Shown here one piece after another: positions 9,231 through 17,601 of a stretch of DNA of 64,000 nucleotides (positions within the stretch are counted from its first letter, which is position 1; the number at the start of each line of letters is the position of its first letter). Source of the stretch: PALSA-612 sp035652235 (lineage in GTDB: Bacteria > Actinomycetota > Thermoleophilia > Gaiellales > Gaiellaceae). The stretch covers positions 1 to 64,000 of the forward strand of contig DASREE010000059.1 of assembly GCA_035652235.1 (NCBI GenBank), in the 5' to 3' direction. The translations under genes and the position numbers were made by a program. A model generated the notes under the pieces. It was given only the letters and a program-made list of their open reading frames with translations, was not told the origin of the DNA and made no database searches.

Positions 9231-10004
9231 CTACCCGGCCGCCGCCGCTCGCAGGGCGGCGAGCGGCGCCAGCTCGATGCCGGCCGCGGCGAGCGCGCCG
9301 CGGATGGCGGCCGCGATCGCGGGCGCGTTCGGCGCGTCGCCGTGCACGCAGATGCTCTCGACGCGGAGCTCGAGCTCGGCCCCCTCGACGGTGCGCACCT
9401 TGCCCTCGCGCGCCAGCCGGACGGCGCGCTCGCCCATCTCGGCCGGGTCGCGGAGCTGCTTCACCCGCTCGAGCACGAGCTTGCCGGCCGCGTCGTAGTC
9501 GAGGTCGACGTACCCCTCGGGGACGAACGGCACGCCCGCCCGCGCCGCCGCCGGCCCGACGTCGGGCGGCATGAGCAGGATCACGTCCGGCCCGAGCTCG
9601 GCCACCGCCTCGGCGACCGCCTGGGCGTGCTCCTCGCTGTCGACGATCGAGGTGTACAGGGCGCCGTGCGGCTTCACGTGCTGCAGCCTGCCGCCGGCCG
9701 CCTCCGCGAAGGCGCGGATCGCGCCCGCCTGGTAGAGGACGTAGTCCTGGATCTCCTCGGGTGTGGCCGCCAGCCGCCGGCGGCCGAAGCCGATCAGGTC
9801 GGGGTAGGCGACGTGCGCACCGATCCCGACGCCGTGCTCGAGCGCGAGCGCCACCGTCCGGCGCATCACGTGCGGGTCGCCGCCGTGGAAGCCGCAGGCG
9901 ATGTTGGCGGAGGTGAGGTGCGGCATCAGCGCGGCGTCGTCCCCGAGCGTCCAGCGCCCGTACGACTCGCCCATGTCCGCGTTCAGGTCGATCCTCGCCG
10001 TCAT
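9231..10004 (-). CDS. pxpA: 5-oxoprolinase subunit A (LamB/YcsF family)
   Basis: 257 residues, full length for LamB/YcsF/PxpA. Motifs are IDLNADMGESYGRW at the N-terminus, SANIACGFHGGDP near 33, HVKPHGALY near 110, and the C-terminal SICVHGDAPNA. PxpA works with PxpB and PxpC in ATP-dependent 5-oxoproline cleavage, and homologues take part in lactam metabolism. It lies 4 nt downstream of bioB. Its presence beside the AHS1/AHS2 pair argues for a lactam or related amide substrate rather than urea. Confidence 0.95.
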   Translation of the reverse strand: MTARIDLNADMGESYGRWTLGDDAALMPHLTSANIACGFHGGDPHVMRRTVALALEHGVGIGAHVAYPDLIGFGRRRLAATPEEIQDYVLYQAGAIRAFAEAAGGRLQHVKPHGALYTSIVDSEEHAQAVAEAVAELGPDVILLMPPDVGPAAARAGVPFVPEGYVDLDYDAAGKLVLERVKQLRDPAEMGERAVRLAREGKVRTVEGAELELRVESICVHGDAPNAPAIAAAIRGALAAAGIELAPLAALRAAAAG

Positions 10005-10008
10005 CGCC

Positions 10009-11010
10009 TCACGCCTCGAGCGCGCACTCCTCGATCTCGAAGCCGAGGTCGTCGAGCATCGCCCAGTCGGCCTCGGCCGCCTGGCCGGGCGTCGTCAGGT
10101 AGTCGCCGACGAAGATCGAGTTGGCCGCGTACAGCGCGAGCGGCTGCAGCGAGCGCAGGTTCACCTCGCGGCCCCCGGCGACGCGGATCTCCTTCGTCGG
10201 GCAGGCGAGGCGAAGCAGCGCCAGGATCTTCAGGCAGCGGCGAGGGTCGAGCTCGCTCGTCCCCTCGAGCGGGGTTCCGGGCACCGCGTGCAGGAAGTTG
10301 ACCGGGATGGAGTCGGCGTCGAGCTCGCGCAGCGCGAAGGCGACGTCGACGACCTGGTCGTCCGTCTCGCCCATACCCGCGATGAAGCCGGCGCAGGGGG
10401 AGATGCCCGCCTCCTTCACCGCCTCGATCGTCGCCACGCGGTCCTCGTAGCGGTGCGTCGTCGTGATGCGGGCGTGGTGGCTCGCGGCCGTGTTCAGGTT
10501 GTGGTTGTAGCGGTCGACGCCCGCCGCCGCGAGCTCGCGCGCCTGCTCGGCGCTGAGCAGGCCGAGGCAGGCGCAAACCTTCATCGGCAGCTCGTCCTTG
10601 ATCCGCCGCACCGCGGCCGTCACCTCGCGCAGCTCGCGCGCGCTCGGGCCGCGGCCGCTCGCGACGATGCAGTACGTGCGCGCCTTCCGTGCCCACGCCT
10701 CGCGGGCGCCCTCGACGAGCACGTCCGCCGCGAGCAGGGAGTACTTCGGCACCGGGGCGGTGGAGACGACCGACTGCGAGCAGTAGCCGCAGTCCTCCGG
10801 GCAGATGCCGCTCTTGGCGTTGACGATCATGTTCAGCTTGACCGCGACGCCGAAGTGCGCGCGGCGGACGCGGAAGGCGGCGTCGAGCAGGGCGAGGAGC
10901 TCGTCGTCCGGTGCCTGCAGCACGGCGAGCGCGTCCGCGCGCGCGAGCCGCTCGCCGGCGAGCGCGCGCTCGGCGAGCTCGGCCCAGGTCGGTGTCAGGG
11001 TGGCGGCCAC
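10009..11010 (-). CDS. bioB: Biotin synthase
   Basis: Radical-SAM enzyme that inserts sulfur into dethiobiotin. 333 residues from GTG 11010. The CxxxCxxC cluster is CPEDCGYC at residues 70-77, followed by the YNHNLNT and ETDDQVVD regions typical of BioB, and the conserved C-terminal VAGGREVNLR. The usual opening of the catalytic region (FGVAVKLNMIVNAKSGICPEDC) is intact. It is second in the operon, 7 nt after pucR and 4 nt before pxpA. No bioA, bioD or bioF is in the window, so this copy appears dedicated to feeding biotin to the carrier protein encoded three genes downstream. Confidence 0.93.
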   Translation of the reverse strand: MAATLTPTWAELAERALAGERLARADALAVLQAPDDELLALLDAAFRVRRAHFGVAVKLNMIVNAKSGICPEDCGYCSQSVVSTAPVPKYSLLAADVLVEGAREAWARKARTYCIVASGRGPSARELREVTAAVRRIKDELPMKVCACLGLLSAEQARELAAAGVDRYNHNLNTAASHHARITTTHRYEDRVATIEAVKEAGISPCAGFIAGMGETDDQVVDVAFALRELDADSIPVNFLHAVPGTPLEGTSELDPRRCLKILALLRLACPTKEIRVAGGREVNLRSLQPLALYAANSIFVGDYLTTPGQAAEADWAMLDDLGFEIEECALEA

Positions 11011-11017
11011 CGGGGGA

Positions 11018-12517
11018 TTATCGAGGTCGGGGCAGGCTCGCGGCAATTGCCGGCGCCTGTGCGCTGCGCTGACGGGAGGCGGCGGGGCGCCGCCCGAGCA
11101 CCTGCAGCGCCTTGACGGCGAGCCACAGCTCCATGCGGTCGGACGGGTTGTCCGGATGGCGCCCGGTACGCTCGTACAGGCGATCCATCCGGTAGCGGAG
11201 CGTGTGCCGGTGCACGCCCAGGCGATCGGCCGCGTCGCTCCAGCGGCAGCCGCAGTCGAGCAGCACGCCGAGCGAGTCGACCAGCGACGGGGCGCACGCC
11301 GCATCGCCGAGCACACGGTCGACGAACGCCTCGAGCGCCGCGTCCGGCAGGCCGAGAATCAGCTCGAGCGGCCCGAGGTCGCGGTACGAGCCGACGGGCG
11401 CGGCGGCCTCGACCGAGACGCGCGCCTCGAGCAGGCTGCGCCCGAGCCCGCGGCCCACGGCCGGCCGCCCGACGCCGATGCGCGCGACGCCGTCGAGCGA
11501 CGCCAGCCGGTCGGCGAGCGCGAGCACGTCGTGCTCGTCGCCCGCCTGCACGAGGAGGGCGGCGCTCTCCCGGCGCGCGGCCGAGAGATGCGGGAGGTCG
11601 CTGGCCAGGAGCTCGCGTGAGAGCTCCTGCCGCAGCCGCTCGCTCGAGACGCCGGGCAGCGGCTCGGCGACGAGGGACGCGCACGGCCGGTCCGGGTCGA
11701 GCCCGAACGCCGCCAGCCGGCGAGCGACGGTGCGGTCCTCGAGCCGGTCGTGCTCGAGGTCCTCGAACAGGTCGCCGGCGAGGCGCAGCTCGGTTGCGGA
11801 CACGGCCCGGCGCCGTTGCAGCTCGAACGCGACCGCGGTCTGCCCGTGATGGAGGACGAGCAGGTCGTACTCGCCGAAGGGCTCGCCGCCGCGCGCCGCC
11901 TGCAGCGTCGCCGCCGCGTCGCCGTGGCCTCCGACCGGGAGCTCGAGCGCCCCCTCGAAGGAGAACGGCAACCGTCCGCGCTCGGCGAGGACGCGGCCGG
12001 CGCCGTCGAGGACGCGCAGGTTGCAGCCGAGGCGCTCGTAGAGGACGTCGAGCAGCGTGTCGAGCCCGCCGCCGGCGAGCACGATCTCGGCGAGGCGCTC
12101 GTGGACGGCGAGCGCGTCCGTCATCAGCTCGAGCTGCTCGCTCGCCAGGTGCGAGAACCCCACCTTGGTCACGGCGATGAACGGGAGCTCGTACGGAATG
12201 GTCAGCACCGGGAAGCCGAGCCGGTCGGCGGCGGCGGCCATGGCCCTCGGCACGCAGTCGAAGTCGAAGCCGATGCCGAACCCGAGCCCGGCGAGTCCCG
12301 CGGCCGCGAGTCGTCGCACGTAGGCGACCTGGCGCGCGGGGGAGTCGCCCACGCCGAGACCGGTCGTGAGCAGCAGCTCGCCGCCTTCGAGCCACGGCGT
12401 CGGGTCGCGCAGCTCCGACACGTGGATCCAGCGCACCCGGTTGTCGAGGCCGGCCTCGCCCGCGGCCAGGCCGATCCCGAGCCCGGGCATGTCGACGATG
12501 TCGCGGATTCTCAGCAT
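11018..12517 (-). CDS. PucR-family transcriptional regulator, head of the biotin/oxoprolinase operon
   Basis: 499 residues. The N-terminal PucR domain (about 1-120) contains LRIRDIVDMPGLG and LEGGELLLTTGL. A central GGDEF-like linker domain follows. The C-terminal HTH_30 lies at about 409-451 (LLDCGCRWSDAADRLGVHRHTLRYRMDRL). PucR regulators commonly sense purine-catabolism or amide/nitrogen compounds. An Arg/Ala-rich tail of about 25 residues is non-conserved. The gene heads the minus-strand operon and diverges from hyuA at 12856, so it probably controls both directions. A palindrome lies 12 bp upstream of its start codon. Confidence 0.92.
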   Translation of the reverse strand: MLRIRDIVDMPGLGIGLAAGEAGLDNRVRWIHVSELRDPTPWLEGGELLLTTGLGVGDSPARQVAYVRRLAAAGLAGLGFGIGFDFDCVPRAMAAAADRLGFPVLTIPYELPFIAVTKVGFSHLASEQLELMTDALAVHERLAEIVLAGGGLDTLLDVLYERLGCNLRVLDGAGRVLAERGRLPFSFEGALELPVGGHGDAAATLQAARGGEPFGEYDLLVLHHGQTAVAFELQRRRAVSATELRLAGDLFEDLEHDRLEDRTVARRLAAFGLDPDRPCASLVAEPLPGVSSERLRQELSRELLASDLPHLSAARRESAALLVQAGDEHDVLALADRLASLDGVARIGVGRPAVGRGLGRSLLEARVSVEAAAPVGSYRDLGPLELILGLPDAALEAFVDRVLGDAACAPSLVDSLGVLLDCGCRWSDAADRLGVHRHTLRYRMDRLYERTGRHPDNPSDRMELWLAVKALQVLGRRPAASRQRSAQAPAIAASLPRPR

Positions 12518-12528
12518 CGATGCTCCGT

Positions 12529-12545
12529 TTGGACCGACGGGCCAA
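12529..12545. promoter_or_regulatory. Candidate PucR operator
   Basis: TTGGACCGACGGGCCAA is a 17-bp palindrome with 8-bp arms and a single mismatched pair, centred on A12537. It lies 12-28 bp upstream of the pucR start codon, where binding would block transcription or translation of pucR. The half-site TTGGACC (reverse GGTCCAA) recurs upstream of the hyuB at 27215 (near 27286) and of the hyuA at 33167 (33152-33158). Confidence 0.45.
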
Positions 12546-12673
12546 TGAGCCTACGCCCGCGAGGCAGGCGGCGACAAGTCGACCGCACGCGCAAGCCGGA
12601 CTGGGAGGGTGATCGCCGCCGGTGCTGGCCACCGTGTCCAGACAGCGGGCGTGGGCTTGCTCCCCGGTGTCGG

Positions 12674-12702
12674 TTGATCGGCCCGTCGCGCTCCCCCATA
12701 AT
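12674..12702 (+). promoter_or_regulatory. Candidate sigma-70 promoter for hyuA (pair 2)
   Basis: TTGATC (12674-12679), 17-nt spacer, CATAAT (12697-12702): 4/6 and 5/6 matches to -35 and -10 with ideal spacing, in a region otherwise nearly free of AT. Transcription would begin near 12709, leaving a leader of about 147 nt before the hyuA start at 12856. Confidence 0.5.
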
Positions 12703-12855
12703 CGCGCGAGGGGGTCGTCCGTCGTCGGCGACCCGGAGACCGGGGACGGGGAGCTCGGAGCTGAGGTCGACTGTGTGCAGCGGCGGAGACGCGGTGTCTG
12801 TGCGCCAGCCAGGCAGCTGCGGCGCGCTGCGGCCGGCCGGAGGTCCGGCGCGCTG

Positions 12856-14982
12856 ATGGGCTTCCGCGTCTCGGTCGACACAGGCGGCACGTTCACGGAC
12901 GTCGTCGTCGCCGACGAGCAGGGAGTCCTGCACCTGGCGAAGGCGCCGACCGACCTCGAGCGTGCCTTCCAGAGCATCGAGGAGGGCCTCGCGCAGCTCG
13001 CGCCCGAGCTCGGCGTCAGCGTGCCCGAGCTGCTCGCGCGCACGGACGCGTTCACGTTCGGCACGACGCGGGCGACGAACGCGATCGTCGAGGGCCGAAC
13101 CGCCCGCACGGCCTTCTTCACGACCGAGGGCTTCCCGGACGTCCTGCTTCTGCGCGAGGGGGGCAAGCTCGAGCCGTTCCGCCAGCTTCCCTACCCGCCG
13201 CCGTACGTCCCCCGCTTCCTCACCTTCGAGATCCGCGAGCGCATCGACTCGGAGGGCGACGTCTTCCTCCCGCTCGACGAGGGAAGCGTGCTCGCGGCGA
13301 TCGAGCAGGCGAGGTCGCTCGGTGCCGAGGCGGTCGCCGTCTGCCTGCTCTGGTCGATCGTCAACCCGGCGCACGAGCTGCGCGTGGGCGAGCTCATCGA
13401 GCAGCAGTGGCCCGGCGTCGCGTACACGCTCTCGCACCGCCTGAACCCGATCATCCGCGAGTACCGGCGGGCCTCGTCGACCGCCATCGACGCGTCGCTC
13501 AAGCCGCTCATGCAGTCGTACCTGCGTACGCTCGAGGAGGACCTGCGCCGGGCCGGCCTGCGCGGCCGCATCTTCGTCGCCACCTCCTTCGGCGGCGCCT
13601 GGCGGCCGCAGGACGTCGTCGAGCGGCCCGTCTACTCGATCGGCTCCGGCCCGTCGATGGCGCCCGTCGCCGCCCTCACCTACGCGCGGGCGGAGCGGCG
13701 GGACCCCGCGCCCGACCTGATCGTCTGCGACACCGGCGGCACCACCTTCGACGTCGGCCTCGTGTCGGGCGGCGAGATCAACTACGCGGCCGAGACGTGG
13801 CTCGGCGGCCGCTGGATCGGGCACATCACCGGCATCCGGGCGGTGGACGTGAAGTCGATCGGCGCGGGCGGCGGCTCGATCGTCTGGGTCGACCCCGGCG
13901 GGCTCCTGCGCGTCGGGCCGCGGAGCGCGGGTGCCGACCCCGGCCCCGCCTGCTACGGGCACGGGGGCAGCGAGCCGACGGTGACCGATGCCGCCGTCGT
14001 GCTCGGCTGGCTCGATCCCGCGTACTTCCTCGGCGGGCGGCTGCCGCTCGACCCGGAGGCTTCGCGCGCCGCGCTGGAGCGGCGCGTGGCGGCGCCGCTC
14101 GGCATGTCCGTGCAGGAGGCCGCCTACGCGGCCGTGACGATCGCCAGCGAGAACATCGTCGGCGCCATCCGCGAGCTGACGATCGCGCAGGGGATCGACC
14201 CGCGCGAGGTGACGATCGTGGCGGGCGGCGGCGCCTCCGGCCTGACGATCGTGCCGATCGCGCGGGAGCTCGGGGCACGGCAGGTGCTGCTGCCGTCCAC
14301 CGCGGGCGCGCTGTCGGCGTGCGGCGCGCTCTACTCGGACGTCGTGTCCGAGTTCTCGAAGGCCCGCTACGCGGAGACGCGCTCGCTCGACCGCTCGGCG
14401 GTGAACGAGGCGCTCGCCGAGGTGGAGGAGGCCGCGGAGGCGTTCCTCGCCGGCCTCGCCGACCTGGCGCCGCGCGAGACGCGCACCGAGTTCATGGTCG
14501 AGGCGCGCTACCGGGCGCAGGTGTGGGAGCTCGACGTGCCCGTCCCGCGCCGGCTTCAGACGGACGCGGACGTGGCCGCCGTCGAGGAGGCGTTCCACGC
14601 CACGCATGAGCGGGTGTTCGCCGTCCGCGAGCAGGGGCAGTACCTCGAGTGCCTGCTGTGGAAGGCGCGTGCGACGGCCGTGCTCGACAAGCCGGAGGTG
14701 CGCTCGCGGCCCGCGCCCGAGCGGGAGGAGGCGGAGCCCTCCGACAGCGTCGACGCCTACTTCCGAGAGTCGGGAGAGGTGCCCGTGCCGCGCTACGACG
14801 GGGCGCTCCTGCCGCCCGGAAGCAGGATCGAGGGGCCCGCCGTGATCCGTGAGCCGACGACCACGGTCGTCGTCTACCCGGGCTCGTCGGCGACCGTGAC
14901 CGAGCTCGGCAACTACCTGCTCGAGGTGGGCGTCGCCCCGTCCGCGAGCTCGCCCGATCGCGCGCTGGAGGCCGCCCGGTGA
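12856..14982 (+). CDS. hyuA: Hydantoinase/oxoprolinase subunit A (pair 2)
   Basis: 708 residues. ATG 12856 was chosen because the family N-terminus (RVSVDTGGTFTDVVVAD) starts there. The second ATPase motif is CDTGGTTFDVGL near residue 291, where most relatives have DMGGTSxD. IGAGGGSIVWVD follows near 335 and SAGADPGPACYG near 357. It is the ATP-binding subunit of an ATP-dependent hydantoinase, oxoprolinase or carboxylase and overlaps its B subunit by 4 nt (GTGA). The neighbouring SDR and Liv-type importer suggest that the substrate is imported through that transporter. Sequence wording differs clearly from the other four A subunits, so it is not a recent duplicate. Confidence 0.95.
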   Translation: MGFRVSVDTGGTFTDVVVADEQGVLHLAKAPTDLERAFQSIEEGLAQLAPELGVSVPELLARTDAFTFGTTRATNAIVEGRTARTAFFTTEGFPDVLLLREGGKLEPFRQLPYPPPYVPRFLTFEIRERIDSEGDVFLPLDEGSVLAAIEQARSLGAEAVAVCLLWSIVNPAHELRVGELIEQQWPGVAYTLSHRLNPIIREYRRASSTAIDASLKPLMQSYLRTLEEDLRRAGLRGRIFVATSFGGAWRPQDVVERPVYSIGSGPSMAPVAALTYARAERRDPAPDLIVCDTGGTTFDVGLVSGGEINYAAETWLGGRWIGHITGIRAVDVKSIGAGGGSIVWVDPGGLLRVGPRSAGADPGPACYGHGGSEPTVTDAAVVLGWLDPAYFLGGRLPLDPEASRAALERRVAAPLGMSVQEAAYAAVTIASENIVGAIRELTIAQGIDPREVTIVAGGGASGLTIVPIARELGARQVLLPSTAGALSACGALYSDVVSEFSKARYAETRSLDRSAVNEALAEVEEAAEAFLAGLADLAPRETRTEFMVEARYRAQVWELDVPVPRRLQTDADVAAVEEAFHATHERVFAVREQGQYLECLLWKARATAVLDKPEVRSRPAPEREEAEPSDSVDAYFRESGEVPVPRYDGALLPPGSRIEGPAVIREPTTTVVVYPGSSATVTELGNYLLEVGVAPSASSPDRALEAAR

Positions 14983-16739
14983 GCGTCGATCCGGTGCTGC
15001 TGTCGGTGCTCGCGAACCGGCTCGACTCGATCGTGCGCGAGATGGAGAACACGCTGCTGCGTACCGGGCGCTCCGCCGTCCTGAACATGGCGCGCGACTT
15101 CTCCTGCGCGCTGATCACGGCCGACAACCGTCTGCTCGCCTCGGCCGAGGGGCTGCCCGTGCACGTGATCGGGATGGAGTTCCTGGCGGAGGCCGTCACC
15201 GACCTGCACGACGACCTGGCCAAGGGCGACGCCTTCCTGCACAACGACCCGTACCTCGGCAACACGCACCCGGCCGACCACACCATCCTCGTGCCGGTCT
15301 TCTGGGAGGGCCGGCACGTGTTCACGGCCGCCGCGAAGGCGCACCAGGCGGACTGCGGCAACGCCCAGCCGACGACGTACATGCCGTACGCGCGCGACGT
15401 GTACGAGGAGGGCAGCCTGATCTTCCCCGCCGTGCGCGTGCAGCGCGGCTACCGCGACATCGACGACGTGATCCGCATGTGCCGCCGCCGCATCCGCGTC
15501 CCCGACCAGTGGTACGGCGACTACCTGGCCATGCTCGGCGCGGCCAGGATCGGCGAGGCGCGTCTGGAGGAGCTGTGCGGCAAGTACGGGATCGGCACCC
15601 TGGCCGAGTTCGTCGAGGAGTGGTTCGACTACTCGGAGCGGCGCATCGCGCACGTGATCTCGACCATGCCCGCGGGCACGATCGTCGGCGAGGGCAGGCA
15701 CGACCCCTTCGGGCCCGCCCCGGACGGGATCCCGATCCGCGTCTCGATCACCATCGACCCGCAGGCGGGCATGATCGAGGCCGACCTGACCGACAACGTC
15801 GACTGCCTGCCGGCGGGCGTGAACGAGTCGCGGACGTGCGCCCTCAACAACTGCCTGACGGGGATCTTCAACTCGATCGACCCGGACATCCCGCACAACG
15901 CCGGCACCTTCCGGCGGGTGCGGGTGAAGCTGCGCGACAACTGCGTCGTCGGCGTCCCGCGCTTCCCGCACTCCTGCTCGGTGGCGACGACGAACGTCGG
16001 CGAGCGGCTGGTCGTGACGACGCAGCGCACGATCGCCGACGCGTGGGCGGGCTACGGGCTGGCGGAGGGGGCGTGCGGGATCGGCCCCGGCTTCGCCGTC
16101 GTCTCGGGCGTCGACTGGCGCAAGGACGCAAGCCCGTACGTGAACCAGAAGTTCCTCGGCTCCCAGGGCGGGCCGGCCGGGCCGGAGCACGACGGCTGGA
16201 TCACCTACGGCAACTCGGTCACGAACGGCCTCATGTTCCGGGACAGCGTCGAGATCGACGAGCAGAAGTACCCGATCCGCGTGCGCGAGGTGCGCATCCG
16301 CACCGACTCGGAGGGCGCCGGCCGCCGGCGCGGGGCGCCCGGGACGCGCGTCGCCTTCGGCCCCAAGCACGACCCGATGACGGCGGCGTACGTCACCGAC
16401 GGCTACCACCACCCGCCGCGCGGAACGCAGGGGGGCGGCACCGCCGCGCCGTCCGTTGCCTTCAAGGTCACGGTCGACGGCGAGGAGCAGGAGCTGGAGC
16501 CGATCGCGCAGGTGGTGCTCGAGCCGGGCGAGCTGCTCGGCCACCTGCTGAGCGGCGGCGGCGGCTACGGCCATCCGTACGAGCGCGAGCCGGAGCGGGT
16601 GCGCGAGGACGTGCTGGCGCGCTTCGTGAGCTTCGAGCGGGCGCGCGAGGTGTACGGGGTCGCGTTCCGGCAGGAGGTGCTCGACGACTCGCTCGAGATC
16701 GACGTCGAGGAGACCGCGCGATTGAGGAGGTCGGCATGA
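14979..16739 (+). CDS. hyuB: Hydantoinase/oxoprolinase subunit B (pair 2)
   Basis: 586 residues, normal length. The N-terminus DPVLLSVLANRLDSIVREME, RDFSCALITADN, and HNDPYLGNTHPADH near residue 90 identify the family. AHQADCGNAQPTTYM replaces the GHW.D.GG region of pairs 1 and 5, placing this in a different subfamily. The C-terminal LLSGGGGYGHPYEREPERVREDVL is typical. GTG start overlaps the hyuA stop, and the stop overlaps the next SDR gene (ATGA), so hyuA-hyuB-SDR are translationally coupled. Confidence 0.94.
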   Translation: MSVDPVLLSVLANRLDSIVREMENTLLRTGRSAVLNMARDFSCALITADNRLLASAEGLPVHVIGMEFLAEAVTDLHDDLAKGDAFLHNDPYLGNTHPADHTILVPVFWEGRHVFTAAAKAHQADCGNAQPTTYMPYARDVYEEGSLIFPAVRVQRGYRDIDDVIRMCRRRIRVPDQWYGDYLAMLGAARIGEARLEELCGKYGIGTLAEFVEEWFDYSERRIAHVISTMPAGTIVGEGRHDPFGPAPDGIPIRVSITIDPQAGMIEADLTDNVDCLPAGVNESRTCALNNCLTGIFNSIDPDIPHNAGTFRRVRVKLRDNCVVGVPRFPHSCSVATTNVGERLVVTTQRTIADAWAGYGLAEGACGIGPGFAVVSGVDWRKDASPYVNQKFLGSQGGPAGPEHDGWITYGNSVTNGLMFRDSVEIDEQKYPIRVREVRIRTDSEGAGRRRGAPGTRVAFGPKHDPMTAAYVTDGYHHPPRGTQGGGTAAPSVAFKVTVDGEEQELEPIAQVVLEPGELLGHLLSGGGGYGHPYEREPERVREDVLARFVSFERAREVYGVAFRQEVLDDSLEIDVEETARLRRSA

Positions 16740-17485
16740 ATCGGTTCCCGACTACGACCCTGGAGGGGAAGGTCGCGATCGTCACCGGCGCGAGCTCCGG
16801 CATCGGCTTCGCCTGCGCCCAGGCCATGTCCGCCGCGGGCGCCGCCGTCGTGCTCGTCGGGCGCGACCGCGAGCGGCTCGAGCGCTGCGCGGCCGGCTGC
16901 GGCGAGCACCTCGTCGTCGCGGTCGACATCACCGCCGAGGACGCGCCCGCCCGGATCGTGGACGGCGCGCTCGAGCGCTTCGGCCGCATCGACGTGCTCC
17001 TGCACATGGCGGGCATCTTCTGGCCGAGGCCGCTGGCCGAGGCGCCGCTCGAGGACTTCGACATGCAGTGGCGGGTGAACGTGCGCGCGCCGTACGCGAT
17101 CACGAAGGCAGCGCTGCCGCACCTGGGCCGCGACAGCTCGGTCATCTTCGTCTCCTCGATCGCCGGCCAGGTGGCGTTCCCGAACTCGTCCGCCTACTGC
17201 GCGACGAAGGGCGCGATCGAGCTGCTGACGAAGGCGCTCGCGGTCGAGCTGGCGCCGGCCGGGATCCGGGTGAACGCGATCGCGCCCGGGAACATCCGCA
17301 CGCCCATGAACGAGAAGCTGCTGGAGGATCCGGACTACGAGCAGATGTACCTGGACGGGACGCCGTACGGGCGCGTCGGCACCGTCGAGGACATCGCCCC
17401 GCTCGCCGTCTTCCTCGCGTCGGACGCAGCGGCGTACATCCACGGGGAGAGCATCCTCGTCGACGGCGGCTGGGCCGCCCGGTGA
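16736..17485 (+). CDS. SDR-family oxidoreductase
   Basis: 249 residues, classical short-chain dehydrogenase. The cofactor motif is TGASSGIG near residue 17, followed by a HMAGIF variant of the NAG motif, catalytic Ser in FVSSIAG, and YCATK (Tyr/Lys). The C-terminus SILVDGGWAAR is standard. VVLVGRDRER suggests an Arg after beta-2, favouring NADP. RBS GAGGAGG (16724-16730) lies within the end of hyuB. As third gene after hyuAB it probably oxidises or reduces an intermediate of the same pathway. Confidence 0.9.
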   Translation: MNRFPTTTLEGKVAIVTGASSGIGFACAQAMSAAGAAVVLVGRDRERLERCAAGCGEHLVVAVDITAEDAPARIVDGALERFGRIDVLLHMAGIFWPRPLAEAPLEDFDMQWRVNVRAPYAITKAALPHLGRDSSVIFVSSIAGQVAFPNSSAYCATKGAIELLTKALAVELAPAGIRVNAIAPGNIRTPMNEKLLEDPDYEQMYLDGTPYGRVGTVEDIAPLAVFLASDAAAYIHGESILVDGGWAAR

Positions 17486-17518
17486 GGCTCCAGTGGGAGA
17501 AAGGAGGGTGCAGGCAGA

Positions 17519-17548
17519 TTGAACCGGTGACGAGGTATCTCGTAGCAT
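17519..17548 (+). promoter_or_regulatory. Candidate promoter for the Liv-type importer
   Basis: TTGAAC (17519-17524), 18-nt spacer, TAGCAT (17543-17548) in the 116-nt gap after the SDR. It would place the start of transcription near 17555, about 47 nt ahead of the binding-protein start. The gap suggests that the importer can be transcribed separately from hyuAB-SDR. Confidence 0.4.
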
Positions 17549-17601
17549 CGGCCCTCGGAGAGCAACGGCCGCTTTCCCCCGCGGCCACGAAGGGAGGAAG
17601 A

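Larger units (their letters stand above)
12518..12855. promoter_or_regulatory. Divergent pucR-hyuA control region
   Basis: A 338-nt non-coding spacer between two divergent operons. It carries an imperfect palindrome at 12529-12545 next to pucR and a sigma-70-like promoter at 12674-12702 facing hyuA. A GGAGG at 12839-12843 lies 12 nt ahead of the hyuA start. The plus-strand frame continuous with hyuA reads through much of this spacer but has no family similarity before 12856, so I treat it as untranslated leader. Confidence 0.6.

Noticed and set aside
10009..11010. A biotin biosynthesis operon
   Set aside because: Only bioB is present; bioA, bioD and bioF are absent and the rest of the operon consumes biotin.
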